Counted from the first letter of the stretch, positions 1-12,713 are shown. The stretch is 64,000 nt of DNA from Isoetes taiwanensis (GCA_021234155.1 JAJEKV010000013.1:12242669-12306668), one strand, 5' to 3'. A program made the numbers and translations. The notes: generated by a model not told the origin, from the letters alone.

Positions 1-2217
1 CGGACCTTCTTAGAGCGCAAAAATATTATATCGACCACCTCCTACCCTTGGACATATTTCTATGCAAAGAATGGGATGAGCGATTGGTCCACTTATATGA
101 TCATCACGGGGTCCTTAATTGCGTGCCTCCTTTGGTAGGTGATATTCTTCAATTCACAGAGGAGGAAGTCAAAGAAGGATTGCGGCATCTATCTAATGGC
201 AAGTCTCCCCGATCTTCAAGGTTTGCAAGCAGAATTGCTTAAATGGGGGTCCGCTATTGCTTCCAATCATCACTACTCTTTTTAAATCAAGCTTTTGCAA
301 GAAGGCTTGCCGTAAACTTGGGTCAAGAAGGTCGCATCAATTTACAAAGCAGTGATAAGCATGACCCTTCTAATTTATCGCATGATCATGGTAAGTTCCA
401 TATTTTCAAAGCTCTTAGCCGCCTTTATCGAGAAGTAATTGACATCATGGGCGTAACATACCGGTGTCGTCTTTGTAGGGGGAAGTGTGCTTTTCGTCCA
501 TGCCATTCTACAATAGACCATATTTTCACATTGGCGCATGCTTATTGAACATAGTCAAGTTTGAAACAAGACCTCTATATATGCTTTGTAGATTTTATAC
601 GCTTTTGATACAAGCATTCACGCCGAGCTTCTTTGGCGGCTTGCGTGCACTTGGGGTTCCACAAGATCTTCAAAATGCAGTTTATCGGCTCTATGAAAGG
701 GTTTTTGCTAAATTTCCAAAGATCGTGTACTCAAATCACTAGCAATATTGGAGTTCGGCTGGGGTTGCCCTTTATCTCCTACACTTTTTGGCTTGTACAT
801 TGATCAATTGGAAGAATGGCTTGATAATCATGGCGGCGGAGGTCCACATTTGGCACACTATATCATTAGGCAACTTATGTATGCCGATGATGTTTCACTT
901 CCGCACATACCGCTGCTAGTATGCAGCAACATTTACATGCTCGCACAGTTTTCGCGGAGAACACAAATGCGTGTTAATCCGCAAAAGACTAAGCTTTTGG
1001 TAGTTCAATCTTCTCGTCACAATGTTCCCCTATGCACTATGATAGCCGGGTTGAAGTTGTAGATAGCTACAAGTATCTTGGTGTAGAATTTGTAAGAACA
1101 CACTGGGAACGATGTATTACCAAGCGGGTGGTCTGCCGGATGGAGAGCACTCTATGCAATGCAAAACAATTGTTTTCAAGAGAAATTCATGATTGGCCAC
1201 GGAAAGCCCACTTGTTTGGGCTTTGGTAGAGCCTGTTTTTCTTGTATGGTTCTCAAGTGTGGGGGCACGCCATTAGTGCTAGTGCTTGGGAGAGCTTGGA
1301 GCCGGGTGCAAAAGTCCTTTCTCACTTACAGCCTTTGAGTTAAAAGAACGGTGCCCTATGCTATTCTTTTACAAGAGACAGGTTTTTGGCCTCTTCAACA
1401 TTCCGCCATGAAGCCATCTCCACTATATATCGCAAGGTGCACCACATGGACGATGTTAGGTATCCCGTTCTTGCACTTGCCATGGTGAATCTCCTCGCGT
1501 TTGAAACGATGTTGGAAAGAGCATTGCACTACATGGTTTGCATCGCTTGGGGGTAATTGCAGCGTAACCGCCTCGATGCTTGCCGATTCTGATCCCGAGC
1601 TTTTGCAACAATATCTTAATGGTCGCTTTTTCTCAAAAAAGATATGGACGCAGCGATTACTTTGGCCCAAGTGAAAAACGGGTCATTATCATGCACACAT
1701 AAATCCCACTTTGGCACCAGGGCCCCAAGCTTATTTGCTTGCTTCATTGTCCGGGAACAAGCTTGTAGCTATTGCATCAATTCGCACGGGTCCCACAGCT
1801 ACGGATTGAGATGTAGATGGGAGCGGCCGCAATTGCCGCGAGAAGCGAGACTATGTGCCTCGTTGCCGCCATGTGTTATTGAAGATGAAAGCCATACTCT
1901 TCGAAGTTGCCCCGCTTTTGAGATAGTGGGAATCATTTTTCGACCTTAGCATTCCATTCCACGCTTCCATAACTTCTCAACGCACCATCTGCATGACTTG
2001 GCATTATACATACTTGAGGTTCTAGATAAACGTCTGCAATTACTGAGCCCTCAGTAGTCATTATCTAAGCTTGTCTAGTATCATCATTACTGCAAAGGTT
2101 TTTCCCTTGAAAACCTTTCGAGGCAGGGGTTTTTTAATCCTAGTAGTAATGATTGTACTAGCCCATTATTACTATGGGTCCCATGACCTATTGGTCCTCG
2201 TGGACGTTAAAAAAACT
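1..2217 (+). mobile_element. Degenerate LINE (non-LTR retrotransposon), ORF2 remnant
   Basis: Several short frames on the plus strand join into one decayed LINE ORF2, cut off at the left window edge. The RT core is visible near 770-830 (GCPLSPTLFGLYIDQLEEWL) and its catalytic YADD box near 883-894. A YKYLGVEF motif follows near 1067-1090. Near 1760-1950 a cysteine/histidine-rich tail aligns with the C-terminal zinc motif of the better preserved LINE at 56.8-60.8 kb, so both belong to the same broad family. At least five frameshifts or stops separate the pieces. The 3' end is uncertain; I place it near an A-run at about 2209-2217. It cannot make functional protein. Confidence 0.85.
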
Positions 2218-3160
2218 ATTCTATTCTATATTCTACACATATTTTGTTGTAGAGGCAGATGATAGGCAATGATAAGATCTGTGTTATAAAAGCCGTTGCT
2301 TATCATTGTCGTGAAGTACATGGTTGCAACATTTCATATGTCTCATAGACCCATTTCCTTTAAAATCTAAAAATATATAATATTACAATAGTAGTGTTTT
2401 AATGACTTTAGAAGATGTTTTTTGTGTGTATTAGACTACCATGTAGGATTAGATGATGTCTTGCACAATGTCGTCGTAAGCTATGATAAGCAAATTGAGG
2501 AAGGTAATGAAAGGTGGATTGGTAATGAGTTATTGTCAACTACTTGAAAGGTGGATCGACAATGATTTATTGTTGACAATAATAGCTGCAAAAAGCTGTA
2601 GATTCTTCTTGGTTTTATTTTAGAGTAGAGCAAATATGTTATGTTCAAAATAGCTCTTTAAGTTGCATTTAACACGCATCATTGAACATTTTTAATGCTT
2701 AAAATAGCCCTTTTATGACACTCAACAAAGGTCCAATTTTTTTTATTTGTTGCACTCAATGGATGTCGCAATATTGGTGGGCTTTTAACAACTATTCATA
2801 TGTCTAATATTATTGGTGGGGTTTAACAACCATTGATAATGTCAAAGCTTGTTTGCAGGCTAGAGAGAAAGATCTTCTCATGTCTAAACATGCACTCAAT
2901 AATGTTTGCAAGATTAAACATTATTAACCTTCAGTAAGTCCAAGGCAGATGCAATATCTCAATGCTAATATGCATTTACACATTGAACAATTTTTTGCAC
3001 TACCGCATGCAAAGAAAAAGCTCAAATAGTACAACATTGGCAAAACCATGGCCCATCAAGCGAAATAACCAAGACATTTAAGTGTATAGAGCAAATCTAC
3101 TTTCTTGCTTCCTTTAAGCTGATCTTGGCCGCAAATCGGCAGCTATTTGCTGCTTTAAAC
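2218..3160. other. Gene-free AT-rich stretch with two small tandem duplications
   Basis: No coding frame or RNA gene is recognisable. Two short local duplications are visible: a roughly 37-bp unit around 2510-2580 (each copy begins GAAAGGTGGAT) and a roughly 39-bp unit around 2772-2845 (each begins TATTGGTGGG). Confidence 0.5.
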
Positions 3161-3167
3161 TCTAGTT

Positions 3168-3300
3168 TGAAAAAAAATCCCAATTTTTGGAATTCCGAAA
3201 ACTTTTATCGGCTACCAAAACCCCACAAACCTTAGAAAATTAGCTTAAAAAAAATCCAAAAACATTTTCTGCCAAACCGGAAAATCCCAAATTAATAAGA
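3168..3300 (+). repeat. Diverged third copy of the 332-bp repeat
   Basis: This stretch resembles the outer part of the inverted arms at 29979-30310 and 35196-35527. It shares CCTTAGAAAATTA, the A-run after it, and a closing AAATTAA/AAATTTAA end in the same order. It is clearly more diverged than the two arms are from each other. It suggests the arms belong to a dispersed repeat family and are not unique to that locus. Confidence 0.5.
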
Positions 3301-3489
3301 TTGATAAAGAGCAATATTTATTTATTTATTTAATTGGTCTTGTTGATGCAGGGCCTTGAAGGCCATGGAGACTTAATACAGATAAACAATATTTATAATT
3401 TTAGCATCAATGTGCGGTGTTCATCAACCGCTTTAAAATATGGTCCTACTCATAGCAACAAAAGAAAATAATGATTATAGATCCAAGAC

Positions 3490-3700
3490 TTGTAAAGCAA
3501 GTCTCTTCCTGATATCACTGTATGTCGAGCACTGAAGAAAAACATGTTCTTCATGCTCCACTGCACTAGCGTCACAGTTTTTACATAGTCTACTCTCCAA
3601 TGGAATCCCATTTCATCTACCTGTCTCTACCTCCAATTGATGCGAGCTTGTCAAGTAACGTGCTATAATTTGCTTCAATGTCTTGAGCATATGAGACATC
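3490..3700 (-). mobile_element. LINE 3'-terminal fragment
   Basis: Read on the minus strand this encodes a piece like the C-terminal zinc region of the LINE at 56.8-60.8 kb. The peptide SSHQLEVETGR near 3620-3655 matches SSHHLGVETGRW in that element, and a following C-x2-C...H...C pattern (LCKNCDASAVEHEEHVFLQC) lies near 3535-3595. No RT or endonuclease part is attached, so it is a short relic. Confidence 0.7.
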
Positions 3701-3864
3701 ATGTATTCCTGACTGCTATACGCCTTCAAAGAGTTCACATAAGCTTTATAACACAAGGCCCCCAAAAATGAACTTGTATAAAAAATTAGCATGAAAACCA
3801 GTATATATGTGATTTTATTATACGACAATACAAAATGTAAAGAAAAATCATGTGTTTATCCTAG

Positions 3865-4590
3865 TTTTGCAAAATCAATAGTGGTTCATATCATATTATT
3901 TGTACTAATTCATAAATTTAAGTAGTTTCTAGAAATCATCATTAGTTTGTATGATTGTTTTTTAATGTACAATGATTTAGCAAAATCATATCCTGTTTAA
4001 TTACATGACTTCTATGATTGTATAATAGGTTTTTGAAATCATCAATAGTTTAGAAGAGGTGTTTTAAGCATATATTGATTTTGAAAAACCAATAGTGGCT
4101 AATACCATGTTTTTTGTACTAATTCAAAATTTTACACTAGTTTCTAGAAATCATTATTAGTTCATAAGGTTGTTTTTAAGTGTAGATTGATTTAGCAAAA
4201 TCATTAATAGTTTATATCATGTTTAATTACATGAATTCCATAATCATATAATAGTTTTTTGAAATCATCCATAGTTTAGAAGATGTATTTTAAGCATATA
4301 TTGATTTTGCAAGATCAATAGTGCTTCATATCGTATTTTTTATACTAATTCAAAGATTTATAGAAATCATAACTAATTTGTGAGATTGTTTTTAAGTGTA
4401 TAGTTTTTTAGCAAAATCATATCATGTTTACTTACATGAATTCTACAATCGTACAATTGTTTTTTGAAATCATCAATAGTTTAGAAGATGTGTTTTAAGC
4501 ACATCTTGATTTTGCAAAACCATTCCTAGTTCGTACTATATTTAATGACTTCTAGAGTTTATGATGGTCTTTGAAAATCATCATTAATTT
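3865..4590 (+). repeat. Tandem repeat, about 3.3 copies of a 205-226 bp unit
   Basis: Each unit begins near TTTTG(C/A)AA followed by a CAATAGTG-like segment. Each also contains TTTCTAGAAATCAT (or a shortened form), a TTTAATTACATGA-like segment and a closing GAAATCATC-ATAGTTTAGAAGA. Units start at about 3865, 4079, 4305 and 4510, the last being partial. The copies differ by scattered substitutions and small indels, so the array is old. No coding frame spans it. Confidence 0.8.
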
Positions 4591-4896
4591 AATGGAATGA
4601 TTTTTCTATATACTTTTGTAGTAGCATAATTTCAGATGCGTTTACATGCTAGTTGTCACAAATTTGTATCCTACCGCGTTCTTCTTATTAGTTTGAGAAC
4701 CACGTTAAAATTTCCAAAGATGTTAAGGTTTTCTTTATGTGGTTGTTTACTATGCTCATTAATAGTTTATTCTTGTGTTAATCGTGTTGTTAATATTGTA
4801 TTTTTCCAAATGCAACAGTTGTGAGCCTTAATAAAGATGCAAAGCTTCTAAATATATAGGAAGCATACGCGTGTAAGGCTTCGTAGAATCAAATGA

Positions 4897-5855
4897 GCCA
4901 AGTACGTGCTAGCTTTACATTATAGTACTAGGCTAGAGTGCATCAAATGAAAGATAGACTAGTTGCTTGTAGCAAATCGAGTTTGGCTCTGTTGGTCATA
5001 ATCGCTGGTCCCTACAGTAAACTAGATGCTCTGGACTCATGCCCAAAGTCAAAATCACATTTTGAGCTAGCAAGAATGGCCGAACTGGAGGGGCACATCA
5101 TTTCCCCCTCTTGTCTTATGTCCGTAAAGGGGAACATTTAGGGGTTGGGACATCCGTGCGGTGGATGTCCATTTTTTCTTTTTGAGAATGTTTCCTATAA
5201 CATGAACTAATATTTGAATGGTGGGATTAACAAATGGAGCTGTTTTATTCCCCCGATACCTAAACCCTAGTAAATCTGTAGGGTTTAGGTTTTGGCAGCC
5301 TTCCCTGCCTCTGAAGGGGTCAAGAGCTTGCGTGTAGGGTTCCTTCGAGGGTTCGAAGAGAGACCTTAAGAAGGAGAACAAAAAACCCTTCCCAAGTGCC
5401 AGTTCCAAACTTGCTCCGTTGTGATGGCCCGCGAGCTCTGGACATTGTGCGACCGGAGCATGCCGGTTGGCATGCAACGACATTTTGACTGTGCGGTTGC
5501 ATCCAAAAGGCCAGAGTTACCCTAGGACACATGTCTGAGGAGTAGTGCCAAGTACGTGCTAGCTTTACATTATAGCACTAGGCTAGAGTGCATCGAGTGA
5601 AAGATAGACTAGTTGCTTGTAGCAAATCGATTTTGGCTCTGTTGGTCATAATCGCTGGTCCCTACAATAAACTAGATGCTCTGGACTCATGCCAAAAGTC
5701 AAAATCACATTTTCAGCTAGCAAGAATGGCCGAACTGGAGAGGCACATCATTTCCCCCTCTTGTCTTATGTCCGTAAAGGGGAACATTTGAGGGTTGGGA
5801 CATCCGTGCGGTTTCTTTCCGTGGGATGTCCATTTTTTCTTTTTGAGAATGTTTC
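4897..5855 (+). repeat. Two direct copies of a roughly 300-bp unit around a 350-bp spacer
   Basis: Copy 1 (4897-5195) and copy 2 (5548-5855) are about 95% identical by eye. Both start GCCAAGTACGTGCTAGC and end near GAGAATGTTTC. Copy 2 carries an extra segment near 5812-5824. The spacer (5196-5547) contains a second module (5388-5545) that recurs upstream of a third diverged copy at 7.4-7.9 kb. The layout resembles two LTRs around a very short internal region (TRIM-like), but I see no primer binding site, polypurine tract or target duplication. It may simply be a tandem duplication. No convincing protein is encoded. Confidence 0.75.
5262..5291. repeat. Perfect inverted repeat made of telomere-type motifs
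   Basis: CCTAAACCCTA is followed, after a 9-base loop, by its exact reverse complement TAGGGTTTAGG. Each arm carries a plant telo-box-like core (AAACCCTA). It lies inside the spacer between the two 300-bp copies. Confidence 0.7.
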
Positions 5856-7424
5856 TTCGCTGAAATTTACGTGTATGCTTTACCTGGAGTTGTGCCAGAC
5901 ATCCATGTGCATACAAGTGGTGCAAAAACACTTTTGTTTATGTGGTGCCAATGTTAACACCGTTCGCAAGTCAAACTTATAAGTCCTCCTGTTTGGTTAT
6001 GCTCATTGACGTTTCCTTTTGGAGAAGCTTTTCATGTCCTACGTATTTGCTTATTTTAGGTACGGAAAATTTGTTACGACATTTCTAGACAGTGCAACTT
6101 CAAAATTTTTACAAAGCTTGAATAACTTTTGATGTTATGCTTCTAATCCTTAAGAGGGATTTCAAGTTCATGTTTAATGCACATGATGAAAGCAGGCAAG
6201 ATAGAATTTTTAGTGCTTGGACGTGCATTAATTATCTTTTAATTTGTCTATGCGAAATTGGTCACTGATACATGCCTAAGCAAATTGTTCATTGGTAAAT
6301 GCCCATGCAAAGTGGTCAGTTTTGTCCAATGGGTTAAAGTGGGTCATGCATGACCCTTCCATGTTCAATTGAACATGCATTATTGAATGCTTTTAAAATG
6401 CTTAATCCTAGCTCCTATAGTTTCTTAATACATCCAGAGTAGAATGGCCCTGTCCATGCCAGATATATCCTGCAAATAGATACCCCCATGATACTGTGTT
6501 TTTGGGAGGCATTTTATCAAACACTTGAGATACCTCTACCAAGCTTCCACATTTAGCATACATGCGAATAAGTGCACTGCTAATAAGAACATCCGGTTCT
6601 ATGCAATCTCAAATTAACTCCTCATGCATAAGCTGCCGCATATAAGATCTTCTGTCATAGTGCATCCTTTGAGTAAATGCAAATAAATATTAATGTTGCT
6701 AATGTCACATTTTTTATGCAGTTAGTTTATGTGGTACGCATTTACCTTCGTATACTAAGGAAAATGTTTATTTGTTGCAGCAGCGGTTTAAGCAGCACCT
6801 TCTCTTTTGAGAGTGTAGCTGCAGACAAGGCACATACCATTTTTCTTTTTCACACAAGGACATATATGTATGTTGACCTTCAATCTATTTTCGTTTTATA
6901 CCTTCACCCTTGATGTGCATTCGATTGATAACATGTCATACATGTACTATGTTTGCTTCCCTAAAAACGGATCATGACTCGCGAGGAAAGACTAGAGCAG
7001 AAGGATAATATGATATTTAATAATGTAAAAAGTCAACAAATGTCCAACTTTCCTTCATGAGGCTTCTCATAAGAAGAGTTGCTCATACGCCCCCTAAGCA
7101 CAACTATTCGAAGCATTTACATTGCATCTTTTATTTCATGCAACCTCTGTATGGCTAAAAGTTGCCACAACTTGGCCTCATGAAACTTAGTTAGTCGTAC
7201 TTGAGCAGTTTGACATTGAATCCTCATCACATTGTTCAGGTTTTGAAGAGTGAACTCTCAAGTAGTTGTGTAAGTTTGGACAACCTAATGACGTGCTTAA
7301 CGTCAAACAACTACACCAAACCATTTTTCTTATTTGTGGTCCTATGTGCAAGACTATTATGAGAAATGTGCAATTATAGCATTTAACTAGGTACGCAACT
7401 GATGCTGATGTCATGTTGCTCTCT
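5856..7424. other. Gene-free stretch
   Basis: No supported gene, RNA or clear repeat. The open frames here are short and show no recognisable domain. Confidence 0.5.
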
Positions 7425-7870
7425 TCCCAAGCACCGGCTCCAAACTTGCCCCGTTGTGAGGGCTCTTAAGAAGCTGGACATCGTGTGACTGTGCATGCCA
7501 GAAGGCACAAAATGACCATTCGACTGTGTAGTTGCATCCAAAAAGCCAGAGTTACCTTAGAACACATTTTGCATCCAAAAAGCTAGAGTTACCCTAGAAC
7601 ACATATTTCAGAAGTAGAGGATCGATCAAACTCCCAGACTGCCAAATACATGCTATCTTTACACTATAGCACTAAGCTAGGAGTGCATTGGTGAAAGGTC
7701 GACTAGTTGCATGTAGCAAATCGAGTTTGGCTCCGTTGATTATAATTACTGGTCCCTAGGGTAAACTGGATTCTTTGAACTCATGTGCAAAGTCAAAACT
7801 ATATTCCGAGCTCGCTGAAGTCAAACCCCCATTCTGAGCTCGCTAAAGTGGCCGAACTGGGGGAACACGC
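7425..7870 (+). repeat. Third, diverged copy of the 4.9-5.9 kb repeat modules
   Basis: 7425-7620 resembles the spacer module 5388-5545, and 7637-7870 resembles the roughly 300-bp unit, in the same order and orientation. A 34-36 bp segment containing GCATCCAAAAAGC-AGAGTTACC is itself duplicated in tandem at about 7532-7603. Divergence is much higher than between the first two copies. Confidence 0.7.
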
Positions 7871-8994
7871 CATTTCCCGTCATGTCTCTACATCGGAAAT
7901 GCCATATATATAGTGCAGCTTTCGTCCTTAAAACAAAAAAAGTGCCATATATATAGTGCAGCCTTTAAATGAAGTTTGCAGAACCACAACCCTTATACAT
8001 ATATTCTTCAACTTTTAGCTGAAAACATGCTTTTTGGAGTGCTTATACAATTACAGATTTGTTTTAGATGATGCAATGAGAAGTTATAATTGTTTCTAGG
8101 GTAATCTAGTTGATTTAGGTTATTGCTTGGCCATATTTTCAACATTAAGTTGGAGGAATTGGAATCATGTAAGTTATTTATTTGCTTCCAAAACAAGGAG
8201 GTGGCGACATATCAAGGCCATGCAAAGGCAAACTATGGAATGCTAGAAATCAACATTGAAGCTTTTTGTTTTTCTAAGGAATGAGTAGGGAATGAGAATT
8301 ATTGACCATACCTTATAAAGTGTGTTAAAATGCCATTTAAATATAATAGAAGGCACAACATTCTAAGTTCCAAAAAAAAGCACCCAACATCGCAAAACCA
8401 ACTGTGAGACATTTAACGTGCTTAAGCCCATTTCATGAGCAACAAAGTCTTCCACTGCAAAATATCTTAGGGCAGATGAATACATAACCTACCCTGAAAC
8501 TTCTTAAGATTTCAATGCGTTTTTTTTCTACGTAATTTTAGAGTGTAGGTTTCTGGTGGCACCACCAGGGTATTTCTTAGTGACAATTTTTGGGTCCCTC
8601 TGTTACGTCTGTTTCTGGCCTAGCTATGCTATGATATGGCAAGAAAGATCATTCCGGCGATGAACATCATTGACCTGGCTATGCAGATTTCTAATTGTTG
8701 CTACTGTCCAGCTCTATTTCTATCTGTTTCGAACGCTCCTGCTCCATGCCGCAAAAGATAATTTTCCGTAATTGCTTTACAAGAGAGCAGCTTATATTTT
8801 CTTGCCTTTTCTGGGCTTGAACAGGTTGAAAAGCAGATGTATTTTTTGGATCAATCGGTTGTACTGCAAAAAACAGCCAGTAACACACAATGACATTGTG
8901 TTTTTATATATCCTTCCTTCTCTTCCTATCCTTTTATCCTTTCCATCTCTATTCTGGAAGATTTATTCTGGCAATAGAGCATCAAAAAGATTTT
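7871..8994. other. Gene-free stretch
   Basis: No gene recognised. A 19-20 bp motif containing GCCATATATATAGTGCAG occurs twice, near 7900 and 7951. Confidence 0.45.
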
Positions 8995-9190
8995 TTTGCA
9001 GAGTTACGGAGGTTTCAAACGCGCATTGGGGCAAATTTTGGGTCCAATAGGTTACGGAGGGAAACTCCGGGTCGCCATAGGTTTCTAAGGGAATGGCCCT
9101 CGGCGGGCTGGCTCCGATCGCCGCCACTCTAGGCGGCACTGCCGTGGCCGGTTCCTTTGAAACCCTCGCCCCAAAAAGTTTCCCCTTCAC
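8995..9190. repeat. GC-rich island with short inverted ends
   Basis: This block is far more GC-rich than its surroundings. It starts near GAGGTTTCAAA and ends near the inverse motif TTTGAAACCCTC, with GGGGCAAATTTTGG and CCCCAAAAAG just inside. A short GGTTACGGAGGG-like motif recurs within it. The composition and inverted ends suggest a non-autonomous transposon end or a foldback element. No target duplication was found and no family can be named. Confidence 0.35.
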
Positions 9191-9849
9191 GAATCTTTAA
9201 CATCATAGATGTTCATACATTAAAAAGGGGCCGGGGGTTGGTTTCAACACCAAGGTTTATTATTTTATTTCAGTTTTAACATTTTTTCGTTTAAGGTCCC
9301 AAACCTAACTTCAAGATCTGCCGTCATGGAATAACACTAAGGATGGTTAGGGTTTTGAGTGCCTAGGGCAGCGGCGGGGTCGCCCATTGTCAGACAAGGC
9401 TCTCTCCGGGTGGAGATGTGTTCTTTGGAAGAAGAACAACTAAAATTGCCGCCTTTTACTTGAATCGATTGGCTGCGGGGCCATCGAATCTCCTTCATGT
9501 CGCCATTCAATGCGGGTGTAGCAAGGGTTCAATTTTGGAGTATGGCCTCTAGTTACAATGCCTCTCTTTTCAGAAAGTGATTAAGACCGGTAAGGACTTC
9601 CCCCTGTTGCTCTGTGACGAGATTTGAAGCTAGTTTACGCAAAATATCAGTGTTGTCTATGCTTCATAGATGCAGGCCATCTTAAGGCCTTTTCGTACTC
9701 AAGATCAGCCCCGACTTCTTTTTTTTTTTTTTGGCAAAGTGCTAGGGCTTTATAGGCTTTATGTAAGCTTGTCCTTTCAGTCTTGGGCTTTCATATCTTT
9801 CCTTCAATTTTGTGGGTGTCTAAGCTTTGATCCTTTTCTATTGCACTCA
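9191..9849. other. Gene-free stretch with a T-run
   Basis: Nothing recognisable as a gene. A T homopolymer lies at about 9718-9732, shortly before the receptor-kinase remnant. Confidence 0.45.
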
Positions 9850-10968
9850 ATGCAACAAGAGAGGCTAAATCAAAATAGTCTTATAAGAGGCACTCTGCCC
9901 GCTATTAGACCCCAGATGATAGAGTTAGATCTCAACAACAACATGTTCACATGCTTCATTCCATCAATGACTGGATTAATCTGCAGTATCTGGACCTGTC
10001 ATCAAATAAGCTGCGAGGAAGCTTATCGCGCAACTTGGGTTCTCTAGCTTCTATTCAGTATTTGAAACTGGAGGAAATGCCATCTCTGCAGGCCTTTTCC
10101 AGCTATTCATGGGATGAACAAGGTAAGTTATTTGTATCTTGCTTGTAGCAGTATCAGAGGGCAGATTCCTTTGTATATTGGAGAATTGAGAACATTAGAG
10201 CATTTGGATCTGTCTCACAATAAACTTAATGGTTCTATTCTAACTGGAATATGGGCCATGAAAAACTTGAAGCTCTTAGACCACATTCTCATACCAGACT
10301 TGCTATAGTGAGCATTATGCTGGGGAGTCTGATAATTGTTTCTCTGCTGCTAGGAATTGCCATTCTCTATAACAAAGGCAAGAAGAAAATGGCATGCCCT
10401 TCAAAGAAGGAGAAATATGTTTCTGTTTCAGGTTCTTTTTCTTCAGAGATCACTCCAAGTGCATGGGCAGCAGGCATCAAAGAGCCTGCTTCCATTCAGG
10501 TTGTCATGTTTGAGAAACCTCTCCTCAACCCCACATTTGCAGACTTGTTACAGGCCACCTCAAATTTCACCAGAGAAACACAGGTATCAGATGGAGGAAA
10601 TGGTCCGTTTTTTTTTAGTGGTTTTGATGGGAGAGATTCATATTGCAATTAAGATACTAAAAGCAGGGAAAGCTTCCACAGAGGCTGAAGCAACAACTGA
10701 ACTGGAAGTTTTGGGACGTTTGAAGCACCCTAATCTTGTGCCTCTTTTGGGTTACTGCTTGGTAGATCTGGAGAGGATTTTGATATATGAAATTTATGGA
10801 CTCGGGCAATCTCAACCACTGGTTGTGCGACTTGCCAGAAAGAACTTATAATTTAGAAGATTGGAGCCAAGATACTTGGTAAGAAGCTGACTTGGATGGA
10901 TCAGGGGAGGCCCTTGGATGGTCTACTAGGCATAGAATTTGTGGTGTGACTGCACTCACTGCAGTTTC
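9850..10968 (+). pseudogene. LRR receptor-like kinase pseudogene (At2g24230-like)
   Basis: Fragments in different frames follow the order of a plant leucine-rich-repeat receptor kinase. LRR units include LDLSSNKLRGSL (near 9983) and HLDLSHNKLNGSI (near 10203). A hydrophobic membrane segment follows near 10300-10370 and a basic stop-transfer KGKKK. The juxtamembrane motif FEKPLLNPTFADLLQATSNF lies near 10510-10570. The start of the kinase domain follows: VAIK-like lysine region (IAIKILKAG), then LKHPNLVPLLGYC near 10720-10755. The pairing of FEKPLLN-TFADLL with LKHPNLVPL-GYC is typical of the At2g24230-type subfamily (from memory of the family). Frameshifts occur near 10120, 10260, 10610 and 10790. 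A stop at the DTW* position precedes the last recognisable piece. The catalytic and activation loops are absent. It cannot yield a kinase. Confidence 0.85.
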
Positions 10969-12713
10969 AAGTTAGGAAGCTTTTCAGTTGATTCGGGTGA
11001 TATGGCATAGAGCATCAAGGCTTTTATGTTGCTTGTGATTTACTGTCTACATTCCATGGCAGATAAGGTGTTAAAACATGATCTCTGATTGTTATCCTGC
11101 TTTCCGTACGTCATTTAAGTAGCCAATGGCAGCAAGTATTGCATGTTTGATTATATTTATGGCTTGCTTGATTGCGCATATGATTAGTAGTTGACATATT
11201 TTTTATCACAGGGGTGTAAATGTAATTTCAAGACATCATGGAGTCGCCCATCTTTTCTATGTGGTGGCATTTGTGTCTTGTTAAATAAGGTGCCCCTACT
11301 CATTTGCTCATTTTTCAGGCAAAATCATCTTGACGAAATGGCAGTAATATTTCTTTATATAAATAGTTTTTATTACTTTTTTAAGAGATACTATAAAACA
11401 TGCAGGATGCCTTGGTGGAGCATATATGGGATTGACTTGTGGAATTGAGGTACGAGTGGGTATGTTTGCATTCATATTTTTTGTAAAGAGTTTTTTAAAC
11501 CCACAACGCGAGGAGTAATTGCATTTGGTTCTGAAAAAAAAACTTTCTATGCCAGCTTCTTTAGCTTGAAGTTTGAGAGTTGTGCATGTTCACAATTGTA
11601 CAATTGTTCCTTCAACTTATGCATGTTTGTTCCTGCCCAACACAAAGAATTGAGGTTTGTTGTTCAATTTATTTTTTGTTGTGCTGAATTTTTTGCTCAA
11701 CATTGTGTATGCAGATCCAACAAGCTCTTTGGTGCAGAGTCGTAATACAAATGCTGCAATAGATGGGAATTCAGCGAGTGAGAGAATCCTTACATTAAAA
11801 GAGTTGTTTATCTATATAATCTGTCCTTCAAAATTGTACTCACAATTTTCTAGTAATATGAGAAGTGTAAATGACTATTTCCAAATGTTCTCTTCTTTTT
11901 TCTCCTAAATAAAAACAATGATAAATATTGGAGTAAGATTGTTTTATAAATGAATATCAATTAATAATCATTACATACAACGTCGTAGTTTGTGATCAAA
12001 CATGTTGAAAGCATTTAAGTTCACTATGCTAATTAAGGTCAAATATCATGCTCTAATATCATATTACTAAAGGTCAGGAAGCACTATCAAATATCGTATA
12101 TTAGAAACTAGGTATATCTTGTCCATTGATTGCTACAAATATATGAATAATTTATCAAGCCAATATACCGAGGAAGATAAATGCGATCAAATACCATTCT
12201 ATTAAACTTGAAATACTAAGCATTAGTTCGTGTTAGACATTTTAAGTTGTAGAAAAACTAACTGTCATAATTATATTTTAGTATCATGGAGAAAAACGGG
12301 GCAAAAAAAGTCATATTATAAACGGGGCAAAAAAAGTCACATTATCGTATTTAAATTAGAATTATTTACCACGTGTATTGGTGATTAATCACTGTAAAGC
12401 ATCATGAGAATTATGCGCTTAAAATTACCATATCAATATATTGGAGAAGATAGATGTGATCAAATACCAATCTAATAAACTTGACATACTAAATAGTAGC
12501 TCATATCATATAGTTTAAGTTATTACATAGATCAATTAAAATTGCCATGTTTCAATACCATGTCATAAAACAATGTTGTCTTATCACTTTAAAAAGATAT
12601 GTTGATGAACTCTATAATTTAAGTTGTTACATAGACCAATTAAAATTGCCATGTTTCAATACCATGTCATAAAACAATGTTGTCTTTTTAAAAAAATATA
12701 TTGGTAAACTGTA
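10969..12713. other. Gene-free stretch with local duplications
   Basis: No gene recognised. Two tandem or near-tandem repeats are clear. A 25-bp unit beginning AACGGGGCAAAAAAAGTC occurs at 12296 and 12321. A segment of about 70 bp beginning AAGTT-TTACATAGA occurs at 12517 and 12621, 104 bp apart. Confidence 0.55.

Noticed and set aside
3865-4590. CRISPR-like array
   Set aside because: Repeats are 205-226 bp tandem units without unique spacers, in plant nuclear DNA.
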